64,000 bases of DNA from Candidatus Accumulibacter sp. ACC003 (GTDB taxonomy: Bacteria > Pseudomonadota > Gammaproteobacteria > Burkholderiales > Rhodocyclaceae). How positions within the stretch are numbered: the stretch's first letter is position 1; the number at the start of each line of letters is the position of its first letter. The notes below the pieces were generated by a model. It made no database searches, was not told the origin of the DNA, and worked only from the letters and a program-made list of their open reading frames with translations. The position numbers were made by a program, and so were the translations under genes. Shown piece after piece: positions 17,304-25,697 of this stretch. The stretch is taken from the NCBI RefSeq assembly GCF_907163085.1, contig NZ_CAJQTX010000009.1:62001-126000 (forward strand), in the 5' to 3' direction.

Positions 17304-18101
17304 CTACCTACCCTGCCACTCGACCTTGCGTTTGCCGATGAAAGCGTCGATGCCGGCCGCCGCATCGACCGTCATCATGTTGCAGGCCATCACCTCGGAA
17401 GCATACTGGTAAGCGCCTTCGAGCCCCATCTCGAGCTGCTTGTAGAACATCTGCTTACCCATCGCGATGGCCACCGACGACTTGGCAATGATCGCGCCGG
17501 CCAGCTTGTCGATCTCGGCGTCGAGCGCGTCGCCAGCAACGACGCGATTGACCAGGCCTTGCTGCAGTGCCGTCTGGGCATCAATAAAATCACCGGTCAG
17601 CAACATCTCCAGCGCCTGCTTGCGGCCAAGATTGCGAGAAAGTCCGACGCCAGGCGTTGCACAGAACAGGCCGACGTTGATCCCCGACGTGGCAAAGCGC
17701 GCGCTGTCGGCAGCAACGGCCAGGTCGCACATCGACACCAGCTGGCAACCGGCCGCGGTGGCGATGCCGTGGACCCGCGCGATCACCGGTTGCGGCATCT
17801 CGGTGATGGTCATCATCATCTTGCCGCAGCGTCTGAACAGATCCTGCATGAACGCCTTGTCGTGGTTGGCACGCATCTCCTTGAGGTCGTGACCGGCGCA
17901 GAAGGCCTTGCCGGCGCCGGCGATGACCACCACGCGTAGCGCCTGATCGGCGGCAATGGCCGTAAGTTCGGCTTGTAGGGCGGCGATCATCGCCAGCGAC
18001 AGTGAGTTGAATTGCTGCGGCCGGTTCAGCGTCAGCGTCGCGATACCATTGCCATCAGTACGGACCAGGTAGGGCTCCAGGGCTGGCGTCGGGGTACTCA
18101 T
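17304..18101 (-). CDS. Enoyl-CoA hydratase/isomerase family protein (ECHDC3-like)
   Basis: 265 aa from the ATG at 18101 (AAGGAGAG ribosome site). It has a crotonase fold: oxyanion-hole segments GAGKAFCAGHDLKEM and HGIATAAGCQLVSMCDLAVA, and the trimer region ATPGVGLSRNLGRKQALEMLLTG split over two conserved stretches. It is closest in look to the ECHDC3/EchA group, whose substrate is uncertain. It follows the Mla-type operon on the same strand but is separated by a terminator and a 16-bp palindrome, so it is likely independent. Confidence 0.85.
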   Translation of the reverse strand: MSTPTPALEPYLVRTDGNGIATLTLNRPQQFNSLSLAMIAALQAELTAIAADQALRVVVIAGAGKAFCAGHDLKEMRANHDKAFMQDLFRRCGKMMMTITEMPQPVIARVHGIATAAGCQLVSMCDLAVAADSARFATSGINVGLFCATPGVGLSRNLGRKQALEMLLTGDFIDAQTALQQGLVNRVVAGDALDAEIDKLAGAIIAKSSVAIAMGKQMFYKQLEMGLEGAYQYASEVMACNMMTVDAAAGIDAFIGKRKVEWQGR

Positions 18102-18197
18102 GATTCTCTCCTTGATGTCGATCGCCAACGGGTCGGTCGGCAACGCCGGCGGACGGCGCATGGAATTGGGACCCGGCGGCGCTGCGGTTACTGTGAA

Positions 18198-18213
18198 AGT
18201 CGCGTACGCGACT
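18198..18213. promoter_or_regulatory. 16-bp perfect palindrome upstream of the enoyl-CoA hydratase gene
   Basis: AGTCGCGTACGCGACT is a perfect palindrome 97 nt upstream of the start codon, in the 219-nt gap after the lipoprotein gene. It could be an operator. A second inverted repeat, AACGGTCATG (18263-18272) and CATGACCGTT (18303-18312), lies in the same gap. Confidence 0.4.
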
Positions 18214-18311
18214 CACGAAACCCCCGTCTCCCCTTGCGTGAGAAGGGCCAGGGGAAGGGGGAAACGGTCATGACTTTCATGATCTGGGCTATCTCAACAT
18301 GCCATGACCGT

Positions 18312-18346
18312 TAATGAAAATTAGCTGCCTGGCGACGCCAGGCAGT
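18312..18346 (-). terminator. Terminator overlapping the end of the Mla-type operon
   Basis: Hairpin CTGCCTGGCG / CGCCAGGCAG (18325-18334, 18336-18345) with a one-base centre. It includes the last codons of the lipoprotein gene; on the minus strand the stem is followed by CTAATTTTCATT. Confidence 0.65.
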
Positions 18347-18935
18347 CGTACAGCTTGCCGGTTTTCGCCAGCTCGTCCAACCAGCTGGCGAGCTGCCGGC
18401 CGAGTTCTTCGCTGGCCGCCACCAGCGCACGCACACCGCCGCGCGCATCGGCAGTGGCCGCCGGCTGCTCGACGGCGAGCAGCCACTCGGCGACGACCCG
18501 GCGCCGAGCGTCAACGATGCTGGCACTGCCTTGCAGGATGCCACGACTATGCTGCGGCGTGTCGAAGGCCTGCGAGAATTCCTGCAGCTCCAGACGTAGC
18601 TGGCAATTCACCGCCGCCTGGCCGCTGCCGCCGAGCACCCCCAGTTGCTGCCGCAGGCGCTGCGACAGCAGCAGCCCTGGCGCTCCCGCCCAGCGACTGC
18701 CGGCGTAGCTGCGCAACTTGAGAGGATCGTCGTAGAGCAGACGATATTCGATACTCGGCGAGTCGAACCAGTACGGCGCCCGGATTTCGAGCACCACCTT
18801 CGACCAGCGGCCGTCGCTGACGACGCGCGGCGCCGGCAGACCGAAGTCGTACACCTCGGGCGTTGGCGAATTGCGCGGGCCGGCCGCGCACGCCGCCAGC
18901 AAACCCAACGCCAAGACCATCAACAGCTTTCTCAT
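18321..18935 (-). CDS. ABC-type transport auxiliary lipoprotein (PqiC/ABC_trans_aux type)
   Basis: 204 aa. The lipoprotein signal peptide has a lipobox LLAAC (Cys at 16). The rest resembles the ABC_trans_aux (PF03886) family: a periplasmic outer-membrane-anchored partner of MCE transporters. It ends the four-gene operon and its start overlaps the MCE gene stop by 4 nt. The family takes part in lipid transfer between membranes; specific cargo is unknown. Confidence 0.85.
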   Translation of the reverse strand: MRKLLMVLALGLLAACAAGPRNSPTPEVYDFGLPAPRVVSDGRWSKVVLEIRAPYWFDSPSIEYRLLYDDPLKLRSYAGSRWAGAPGLLLSQRLRQQLGVLGGSGQAAVNCQLRLELQEFSQAFDTPQHSRGILQGSASIVDARRRVVAEWLLAVEQPAATADARGGVRALVAASEELGRQLASWLDELAKTGKLYDCLASPGS

Positions 18936-19876
18936 CGTCGTCCCTCGCGCACTGGCGGCGCACTGAAACCGGTCTCACCGGGCCCTGGGGCGTGCTTCGG
19001 CGCGCCGAAGACGACGCTTTGTGGCGACTCTTCAAGCATCTGCAGGACCCGCTGCAATTGACGCGAGTTGGCCGACAAGTCGCTCCCGAGCTCATTGAGG
19101 CGGGGCGCGAGCGCGCCGAATCCGCTCGGCGACGCGTCGCCGATCAGTAGATCGACCTTGTCGCTGACCTTCTGCAAACGGACCACCAGGGCCCGCGCCT
19201 CGACCAACAGCGGCGTCCCCTGGCCCGCCGCCTGCTCGGCACGAGCCAGCGTCGTGCCCAGCAAGCGGATGTTTTCCGGAAGCATGGTCAGCAACTGCCG
19301 AAACTCCTCGACAGCGCCGTTGGCGTTGGCGGTGGTCGCCTCGAGATTGATCAGAATCTTCGCGAAATGCTGCAGGTTCTGGTTGTTCAGCAGCTGGTTG
19401 GCGCTGACCAGAAAATCGCGCGCCGCGCGCAGCGTGGCGCCGCCGGCGTCCGACAACTCGTCGATCAGGGAAGGCTGCATGTGGATCCGCGAAGCGGCGC
19501 CCGCATCGCCAGTCAGGGGAGTCGGATCGGCACCGCTGTCTTCAAGCAGGACGTGGGCGATGCCGGTGACTCCCTGATAGCCCATCTTGGCGGTCGTCCC
19601 GTGCGTCACCGGCACGTCGTCATTGACGCTGATCCGGATCAGGATGTTACGCAAGTCATCGGGGTCGAGTTCGATGGACTCCACCTTGCCGACGCGGATG
19701 CCGCGATAACGCACCTGGCCCTGCAGGCTGAGGCCGGTAACGTTTTGCTGCGTCACCACCGTGTAGTCGCGCGTCATTTCGTGTTTGCCGCCGAACCACC
19801 AGGCGGCGACGATCGCCGCGGCGCCGAGCAGAAGGATGAACAGACCAGCGATCAGGGCGTGCGAACGGTTCTCCAC
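18932..19876 (-). CDS. MCE/MlaD-family lipid-binding protein
   Basis: 314 aa from a GTG at 19876, chosen because the protein then begins VENRSHALIAGLFILL, the usual MlaD-type N-terminus, 2 nt after the ATPase stop. There is one N-terminal membrane helix (about 8-30), an MCE domain (about 40-120; VRYRGIRVGKVESIELDP, MGYQGVTGIAHVLLEDSG), then a long helical/coiled tail (to about 285). It is the periplasmic substrate-binding part of the lipid ABC system and longer than E. coli MlaD, like YrbD/PqiB-type tails in betaproteobacteria. Confidence 0.9.
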   Translation of the reverse strand: MENRSHALIAGLFILLLGAAAIVAAWWFGGKHEMTRDYTVVTQQNVTGLSLQGQVRYRGIRVGKVESIELDPDDLRNILIRISVNDDVPVTHGTTAKMGYQGVTGIAHVLLEDSGADPTPLTGDAGAASRIHMQPSLIDELSDAGGATLRAARDFLVSANQLLNNQNLQHFAKILINLEATTANANGAVEEFRQLLTMLPENIRLLGTTLARAEQAAGQGTPLLVEARALVVRLQKVSDKVDLLIGDASPSGFGALAPRLNELGSDLSANSRQLQRVLQMLEESPQSVVFGAPKHAPGPGETGFSAPPVREGRR

Positions 19877-19878
19877 GG

Positions 19879-20673
19879 CTAGTTCGCCGCTTGTCGGTTG
19901 GCCGCCGCAGCGTACCCCGAAGCGAAAAAATTGCGGATGAACGGGTGATCGACAGCGAGCACTTCGGCGGCCGTACCGCAAGCGACAATAGTCTTGTCGG
20001 CGAGCACTGCCAGCCGCGTCGCCAAGCCCGTCAAGGTTGCCAGATCGTGCGTCACCATCACTACCGTGAACCCGAGTTCGCGCTGCAGGAGCCTGATCAG
20101 ATTGACGAAACTCTCGGCGAGGTCGGGGTCAAGACCCGCCGTCGGCTCGTCGAAGACCAGCAGCTCGGGCTCCAGCGACAGCGCCCGCGCCAGCGCGACG
20201 CGCTTGACCATTCCCCCGGACAACTCGGCGGGCATCAAAGCGCCGTGGCGTGGCTCGAGCTCTACCATCGCCAGCTTCAGCAATACCAGATCGCGGATCA
20301 TGGCCTCGTCGAGAGTGCGCAGCTCCCGCAGCGGGAACGCGATATTGTCAAAAACCGATAGCGCCGAAAAGAGCGCTCCCTGCTGGAAGAGCATCCCGAA
20401 GCGGCGGCGAAGCGCGCGACTGCGCTTGCGGTCGTCGTCGAGCACCGCCTGGCCAAAGAGTTTCAGCGTGCCAGCGCTCGGCGCCAGCAGACCAACGATC
20501 TCGCGCAGCAGCGTCGTCTTGCCGCTGCCCGAACCACCGACCAGACCGAGCATCTGCCCGGCGCCAACATCGAGGTCGATGTACTGATGCACCAGAACGT
20601 CGTCGAAGCGCGTACACAGGCCGCGAATCTCGATCACCGGCACCGCCCGGCCAGCGTCCGGCGGCGCACTCAC
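19879..20673 (-). CDS. MlaF-type ABC transporter ATP-binding protein
   Basis: 264 aa from a GTG at 20673 whose codon overlaps the permease stop (GTGA). It contains Walker A GGSGSGKTTLLREI, Q-loop MLFQQGALFS, ABC signature ELSGGMVKRVALARAL, Walker B LLVFDEPTAGLDP and switch His VTHDL. These match MlaF ATPases, which power phospholipid transport across the envelope. An upstream in-frame extension reads over the permease gene and is not coding. Confidence 0.92.
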   Translation of the reverse strand: MSAPPDAGRAVPVIEIRGLCTRFDDVLVHQYIDLDVGAGQMLGLVGGSGSGKTTLLREIVGLLAPSAGTLKLFGQAVLDDDRKRSRALRRRFGMLFQQGALFSALSVFDNIAFPLRELRTLDEAMIRDLVLLKLAMVELEPRHGALMPAELSGGMVKRVALARALSLEPELLVFDEPTAGLDPDLAESFVNLIRLLQRELGFTVVMVTHDLATLTGLATRLAVLADKTIVACGTAAEVLAVDHPFIRNFFASGYAAAANRQAAN

Positions 20674-21785
20674 AGCGGCATCCCGATATGGCGAGTCAGA
20701 ATCGCTGCCACGGCATCGACCAGAATCGCCACGGTGATCGAGGTTACCACCGAAGTCGTCGTCTGCGACGACAGGCTTTCGGTATTCGGCTTGACCCTGA
20801 GGCCGAAGTGACAGGCGATCAGCGCAATCAGAAAGCCGAAAGCGACGCCCTTGCTCATGCCGATCCACAGATTGCTGACCGGCACCACCTTGGGCAAGGT
20901 GTCGATGAAGAAACCGTACGACAAATCCATCTGCAGATTGGCCGAAACCATTCCGCCGACGATCCCGGCTGCCGAGCACCAGACGACCAGCAGCGGCATC
21001 GCCACCGAGAGTGCGACGACCTTCGGTAAAACCAGACGCAGGCTTCGCGAAACGCCCATCGTCGCCAGCGCGTCGATCTCCTCGGTGACCCGCATGACGC
21101 CAATCTGGGCGGTCATCGCCGACCCCGATCGACCAGCAACGAGAACGGCTACCAGCATCGGCCCCAGTTCACGAACGATGCTGATGCCCAGCAGATTGAC
21201 AATGAAAACATCGGCGCCAAAGGTCGACAGCTGCAAGGCAGAAAGGTAGGAGAGTACGACACCGATCAGGAAACCGATCAAGGCCGTTACCGGCAGCGCC
21301 TGCGCACCGCTCTTGTAGAGGTTGGCCGAAAACTCGCGCCACGGCACGTCGCCTGGATGACGGCAAAGATACAGCACGTCGAGCAGTAGCTGACCAATCA
21401 GGGCGACGATTGCCGCCAGTTGAGCGACCGCCGCCAGGACCAGGCGACCGGCAGCGACCAACCCGGCCAGGGCATCGCGCGAGCGCAGCGGCTCACTTTC
21501 GGAGCGTAGCCGCTCGACGCGCTCGATCAGCAAGCGGTGGCGAGGGGAAATGTCCAGAGCTGCCGGCCATTGCCGTCCCCAGGCACGCCACAAGAGGATG
21601 GCGCCAGCGCTGTCCATGCGCACGATCGACTGCAGATCCCAGTGGGGATTGCCACTCGCCAGAGCACGCAAGCGCAGCTCCAGGCTGGCAATCGGCCGCG
21701 GCATCGTCGCCAGAGTCCAATCGCCGGCAAGCCGCAGCTGCACGCGGCCCGCCTGCTCGACGGTGGCGATCGTCGCCGTGCTCAT
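20670..21785 (-). CDS. MlaE-type permease with N-terminal STAS-like domain
   Basis: 371 aa. The first about 100 residues look like a STAS domain (LRLAGDWTLATMP, IVRMDSAGAILLW), that is, an MlaB-like module fused to the permease. The rest is an MlaE family membrane protein with 5-6 helices and the conserved stretch VLVAGRSGSAMTAQIGVMRVTEEIDAL (given here as two adjoining motifs). First gene of permease-ATPase-MCE-lipoprotein. It follows ppx by 18 nt on the same strand. Confidence 0.9.
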   Translation of the reverse strand: MSTATIATVEQAGRVQLRLAGDWTLATMPRPIASLELRLRALASGNPHWDLQSIVRMDSAGAILLWRAWGRQWPAALDISPRHRLLIERVERLRSESEPLRSRDALAGLVAAGRLVLAAVAQLAAIVALIGQLLLDVLYLCRHPGDVPWREFSANLYKSGAQALPVTALIGFLIGVVLSYLSALQLSTFGADVFIVNLLGISIVRELGPMLVAVLVAGRSGSAMTAQIGVMRVTEEIDALATMGVSRSLRLVLPKVVALSVAMPLLVVWCSAAGIVGGMVSANLQMDLSYGFFIDTLPKVVPVSNLWIGMSKGVAFGFLIALIACHFGLRVKPNTESLSSQTTTSVVTSITVAILVDAVAAILTRHIGMPL

Positions 21786-21803
21786 CGTCGGCTCAGCCGC
21801 TCG

Positions 21804-23315
21804 TCAGCACAGCGCTGTCTCGCCAGCCAGACGCTCGATGCGCACGTCGATTCCGATACGGCGCCACAGCGAGGTCTCGTCGGCCAGGGCGGCGGCGGTC
21901 ATCGGATAAGCGGCCAGCCAGGCGGCCGGAATCGCCAGCTCGAAACCTGTCGGCGACTGCCTGAGCGCCCACGCTGGCAAGGGCTGCTCGTCGCGTGAAC
22001 GATGCACCAGAACCGCCAGGCGGAGGCAGAAAAGCAGCCGCCAGTTCGGATCGCCTGCCGGCAGTGCCGCCAGCTTCTGCAGTTTGCCGCTTTGCCCGAG
22101 GATCAGCAACGCCAGGCGCGACTGGTCGCGCGCCGAGAAACCAGGCATATCGGCATGGCTGATGATGTACGCGCCATGCTTGTGAAAGCCGGTATGCGCC
22201 ACCGAAACGCCGATCTCGTGCAGTGAGACAGCCCAGCGCAGAAAGTGCACCTCGTTCTCGTGCGCGGGCGAATCGAGCGCGATCAACTGCCCGAGCAGCG
22301 CCAGCGCGGTCGCTTCGACGCGTCTGACCTGCGCCTCGGCGACCTGGTAGCGCCGCATGAAGTGCCCGACCGTCTCGTCGCGCGTGTCGTGATGCTCGCA
22401 GCGACCGAGCAGATCGTAGAGGACACCCAGCGGCAGCGCACCAGGAGTGTACGCCATGTGCTCAATGGCCAGTTCGGAGAACAGCGCCGACATGATGGCG
22501 ATGGCGCCCGGCAGGATGATCAGGCGTTCGCTACGCAGGCCATTGAGCTGCAGGGCCTCGGCTGAGCCCGCACGTACCAAGAGTTCGCACAGGGTATGCA
22601 GCCCGTCACGGCTGATACCCTTGCAGCCGTCGGGATTAAGGCCATTCATTTCGAGGAGATTGGCAATTTCCTGCGCTGAACCCGAAGAACCCACGGCCTC
22701 CTGCCAACCGCAGCGCTGGTAGTCGGCAACGATCGTCTCGATCTCGCGAGCCGCCGAAACTTTGGCCGCGTGCAGGCTCTTCTGGTCTACCTTGCCTTCC
22801 GGAAAGAAGCGCCGACGATAGCCGATACCGCCAATGAACAGCGACTCCATCAGCGACGGCTCGGTCCCTTCGCCAATGATCAGTTCGGTTGATCCGCCGC
22901 CGATGTCCACCACCAGGCGCCGCTGGCTGCTGGCGGGCAGCGCGTTGGCTGCGCCGATGAAGATCAGGCGGGCCTCCTCGCGACCACCGATGATCTCGAT
23001 TGGAAAACCCAGCGCCGCCTCGGCCCGCGGTAGAAAGAGACCGGCATTCCTGGCGACGCGCATGGCGTCGGTGGCCACCGCCCGCACGCTTGCCGGCGCG
23101 AAACCACGCAGCCGCTCGCCAAGTCGCCGCAAGGCGTCGAGCGCGCGCTGTTGTGAGGCGTGATCGAGGATTTTCTCGCTGCTCAGGCCGGCACCGAGGC
23201 GAACCGGCTCTTTCAGCTCATCGAGCGGGAGAATCCGCGTCCCGACGATTCTCCCGACCTGCAGCCGAAAACTGGTCGAACCGAGGTCGACACCGGCAAT
23301 TAGTTCGTAGCTCAT
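21804..23315 (-). CDS. ppx: Ppx/GppA-family exopolyphosphatase
   Basis: 503 aa from the ATG at 23315. It has an ASKHA phosphatase fold: IAGVDLGSTSFRLQVGRI (phosphate loop), SVRAVATDAMRVARNAG, and VVDIGGGSTELIIGEG. A C-terminal HD-like helical domain (about 310-500) is present, giving the long bacterial form. It releases phosphate from polyphosphate ends or hydrolyses pppGpp. Divergent from ppk1 with 214 nt between, it supports a polyphosphate role; the lipid ABC operon follows 18 nt downstream and may be co-transcribed. Confidence 0.93.
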   Translation of the reverse strand: MSYELIAGVDLGSTSFRLQVGRIVGTRILPLDELKEPVRLGAGLSSEKILDHASQQRALDALRRLGERLRGFAPASVRAVATDAMRVARNAGLFLPRAEAALGFPIEIIGGREEARLIFIGAANALPASSQRRLVVDIGGGSTELIIGEGTEPSLMESLFIGGIGYRRRFFPEGKVDQKSLHAAKVSAAREIETIVADYQRCGWQEAVGSSGSAQEIANLLEMNGLNPDGCKGISRDGLHTLCELLVRAGSAEALQLNGLRSERLIILPGAIAIMSALFSELAIEHMAYTPGALPLGVLYDLLGRCEHHDTRDETVGHFMRRYQVAEAQVRRVEATALALLGQLIALDSPAHENEVHFLRWAVSLHEIGVSVAHTGFHKHGAYIISHADMPGFSARDQSRLALLILGQSGKLQKLAALPAGDPNWRLLFCLRLAVLVHRSRDEQPLPAWALRQSPTGFELAIPAAWLAAYPMTAAALADETSLWRRIGIDVRIERLAGETALC

Positions 23316-23529
23316 GCCCGCTCTCTTGTTGCCCAGCGGCCGCTGGTATTTGCAGAACCAGCATCTTACCACCATGCGAACAGCGCCATCCCGGCAGCCA
23401 GCGCGTCGCCACAGCGCCTCATCGCCGAGAAAATGGCCCGCCGATCGACCCATGGCAGAGCGATGGTTGTACTATGTTTGCCGTCTATTGCACGCCTGCC
23501 TGATCCCTAAATTGTCAAGAAAGGAACCC

Positions 23530-25647
23530 ATGAACATCGCCGCCACGACCACCGAGACGCCCGCCCAAATCGCTTCCACCGGCTTCCCGGCAGACTACTT
23601 CCAGAATCGCGAGATGGGCCTGCTGGCGTTCAATCGACGGGTGCTGTGGCAGGCCAAAAACGCCAAAACACCGCTGCTCGAACGCTTGCGCTTCCTGTGC
23701 ATCGTCAGCAGCAACCTCGACGAGTTCTTCGAGATCCGCGTCGCCGGCGTCAAGGAGCAACTCAAGCTCGGTTCGGTATCGATCACCACCGACGGCAAGA
23801 CGGCCGGCGAAGTCTACCGGCTGGTCAGCGACGAGGCACACGCGCTGGTCAAGGAGCAGTATGCGCTGCTCAACGAAGAGGTCCTGCCGGCGCTCGCCGC
23901 CGAGGGTATTCGTTTCGTCAAACGCGGCGACTGGAGCACCGCCCAGCGCGACTGGATCAGCACCTTCTTCTTCCGCGAAGTGATGCCCGTGATTACGCCG
24001 ATCGGCCTCGATCCTTCGCATCCCTTCCCGCGGGTCCTCAACAAGAGCCTCAATTTTGCCGTCGAACTCGAAGGCCGCGACGCCTTCGGCCGCAGCTCGA
24101 ACGCGGCCATCGTGCAGGCGCCGCGCGTTCTGCCACGGGTCATCCGCCTGCCTCGCGAACTCGCCGACAACGAATACTGCTTCGTTTTCCTGTCTTCCAT
24201 CCTGCATGAGTTCGTGCACGAGTTGTTCGCCGGCATGAAAGTCCTCGGCTGCTATCAGTTCCGCGTCACCCGCAACAGCAATCTGTTCGTAGACGAGGAG
24301 GCGGTCAAGAATCTGCGCGCCAAGATTCAGGGCGAATTGCCGCAGCGACATTTCGGTGACGCCGTCCGGCTCGAAGTCGCCAACAGCTGCTCGGAAGCGA
24401 TGACAGAATTCCTGCTCGGCCAGTTCAATCTGACCGAGCGCGACCTCTATCGCGTCGCCGGTCCGGTGAATTTGGCGCGGCTGATGATGGTCCCCGACTC
24501 GGTGCAGCGCGACGGCCTGAAATTCCAGCCCTTCAAACCCGGAACGCCAAAGGCGCTGCAGAAAAGCAAAAGCGTTTTCGACAGCATCCGTGCCGGCGAC
24601 ATCCTCCTGCACCATCCCTACCAGAGCTTCGATCCGGTGATCGAATTGCTCGAACAGTCGGCCGTCGACCCGCAGGTGGTGGCGATCAAGATGACCGTCT
24701 ACCGCACCGGTACCGACTCGGTGTTGATGCAGTCGCTGTTGCGTGCGGCGCAGAACGGCAAGGAAGTGACGGTCGTCGTCGAGCTGATGGCACGCTTCGA
24801 CGAAGAAGCCAACATCGGCTGGGCGACCAAGCTCGAAGAGGTCGGCGCGCACGTCATCTACGGCGTCGTCGGCTACAAGACACACGCCAAGATGCTGATG
24901 ATCGTCCGTCGCGAGGAGGGCAAGGCCGGCAGCGTCCTGCGCCGCTACGTGCACCTCGGCACCGGCAACTACCATCCCAAAACCGCCCGCCTGTACTCGG
25001 ATTTCGGCCTGCTGACGTGCAACGAAGAAATCGGTGCCGATACCAACGAGGTCTTCAAGCAACTGACCGGCCTCGGTCGGGCACAGGTGCTGACGCATCT
25101 CTGGCAGGCGCCGTTCACGCTGCAGCCCAACGTCGTTGCCGGAATTCGCGCCGAAGCCGAAGCCGCGCGCGCCGGCAAGCGTTCACGGATCATCGCCAAG
25201 ATGAATTCGCTGCTCGAACCGGAAACCATCGCCGCGCTTTACGAAGCGTCGCAGGCCGGGGTCAAGATCGACCTGATCGTTCGCGGCGTCTGCGGCTTGC
25301 GCGCTGGCGTCAAGGATCTCTCGGAGAACATCACCGTCCGCTCGATCATCGGCCGGCAGCTCGAACACCATCGCGTGTTCTATTTCTACGCCGACGGCGA
25401 AGAGAAGGTCTATCTATCGAGCGCCGACTGGATGGACCGCAATTTCTTCCGGCGCATCGAGCTGGCGTTTCCGGTACTCGATCGCAAGCTCAAGCACCGG
25501 GTGATTGCCGAGGGGCTGCAGATCTATCTGACCGACAACGTACTGGCCTGGGAACTGGGCCCCGACGGCACTTACCACCAGCGGCGCGGCTCGCGCACCA
25601 GCCCGCACTCGTCGCAAGCGGATTTGATTGCCCTGCTCCAGGCCTGA
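23530..25647 (+). CDS. ppk1: Polyphosphate kinase 1
   Basis: 705 aa, ATG after AAGGAACCC. It makes polyphosphate reversibly from ATP. The N-terminal part (YFQNREMGLLAFNRRVLWQA) and SSNLDEFFEIRVAGVKEQL are typical. The autophosphorylated His lies in GYKTHAKMLMI, followed by RRYVHLGTGNYHPKTARLY; the second active-site His is in LEHHRVFYFYADG, and SSADWMDRNFFRRIE closes the PLD-like domain. Length matches the family. It faces relA across a strong hairpin. This gene is the classic marker used to type Accumulibacter. Confidence 0.97.
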   Translation: MNIAATTTETPAQIASTGFPADYFQNREMGLLAFNRRVLWQAKNAKTPLLERLRFLCIVSSNLDEFFEIRVAGVKEQLKLGSVSITTDGKTAGEVYRLVSDEAHALVKEQYALLNEEVLPALAAEGIRFVKRGDWSTAQRDWISTFFFREVMPVITPIGLDPSHPFPRVLNKSLNFAVELEGRDAFGRSSNAAIVQAPRVLPRVIRLPRELADNEYCFVFLSSILHEFVHELFAGMKVLGCYQFRVTRNSNLFVDEEAVKNLRAKIQGELPQRHFGDAVRLEVANSCSEAMTEFLLGQFNLTERDLYRVAGPVNLARLMMVPDSVQRDGLKFQPFKPGTPKALQKSKSVFDSIRAGDILLHHPYQSFDPVIELLEQSAVDPQVVAIKMTVYRTGTDSVLMQSLLRAAQNGKEVTVVVELMARFDEEANIGWATKLEEVGAHVIYGVVGYKTHAKMLMIVRREEGKAGSVLRRYVHLGTGNYHPKTARLYSDFGLLTCNEEIGADTNEVFKQLTGLGRAQVLTHLWQAPFTLQPNVVAGIRAEAEAARAGKRSRIIAKMNSLLEPETIAALYEASQAGVKIDLIVRGVCGLRAGVKDLSENITVRSIIGRQLEHHRVFYFYADGEEKVYLSSADWMDRNFFRRIELAFPVLDRKLKHRVIAEGLQIYLTDNVLAWELGPDGTYHQRRGSRTSPHSSQADLIALLQA

Positions 25648-25659
25648 CCACCTGAACCC

Positions 25660-25685
25660 GTGACGCCGGCAAGCGCCGGCGTCAC
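25660..25685. terminator. Hairpin between convergent ppk1 and relA
   Basis: Perfect 11-bp arms GTGACGCCGGC / GCCGGCGTCAC with loop AAGC, in the 50-nt gap between the two stop codons. It probably terminates both transcripts, although no T-run follows on either strand. Confidence 0.6.
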
Positions 25686-25697
25686 GCGCGCGAGGAA

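Noticed and set aside
23316-23529. Pho box or shared operator between ppx and ppk1
   Set aside because: No CTGTCATAAA-type direct repeat was found; only a weak GCTGGT/ACCAGC inverted repeat.
23515-25098. Minus-strand open frame (527 codons) inside ppk1
   Set aside because: Shadow of ppk1; the sequence has no known motif.
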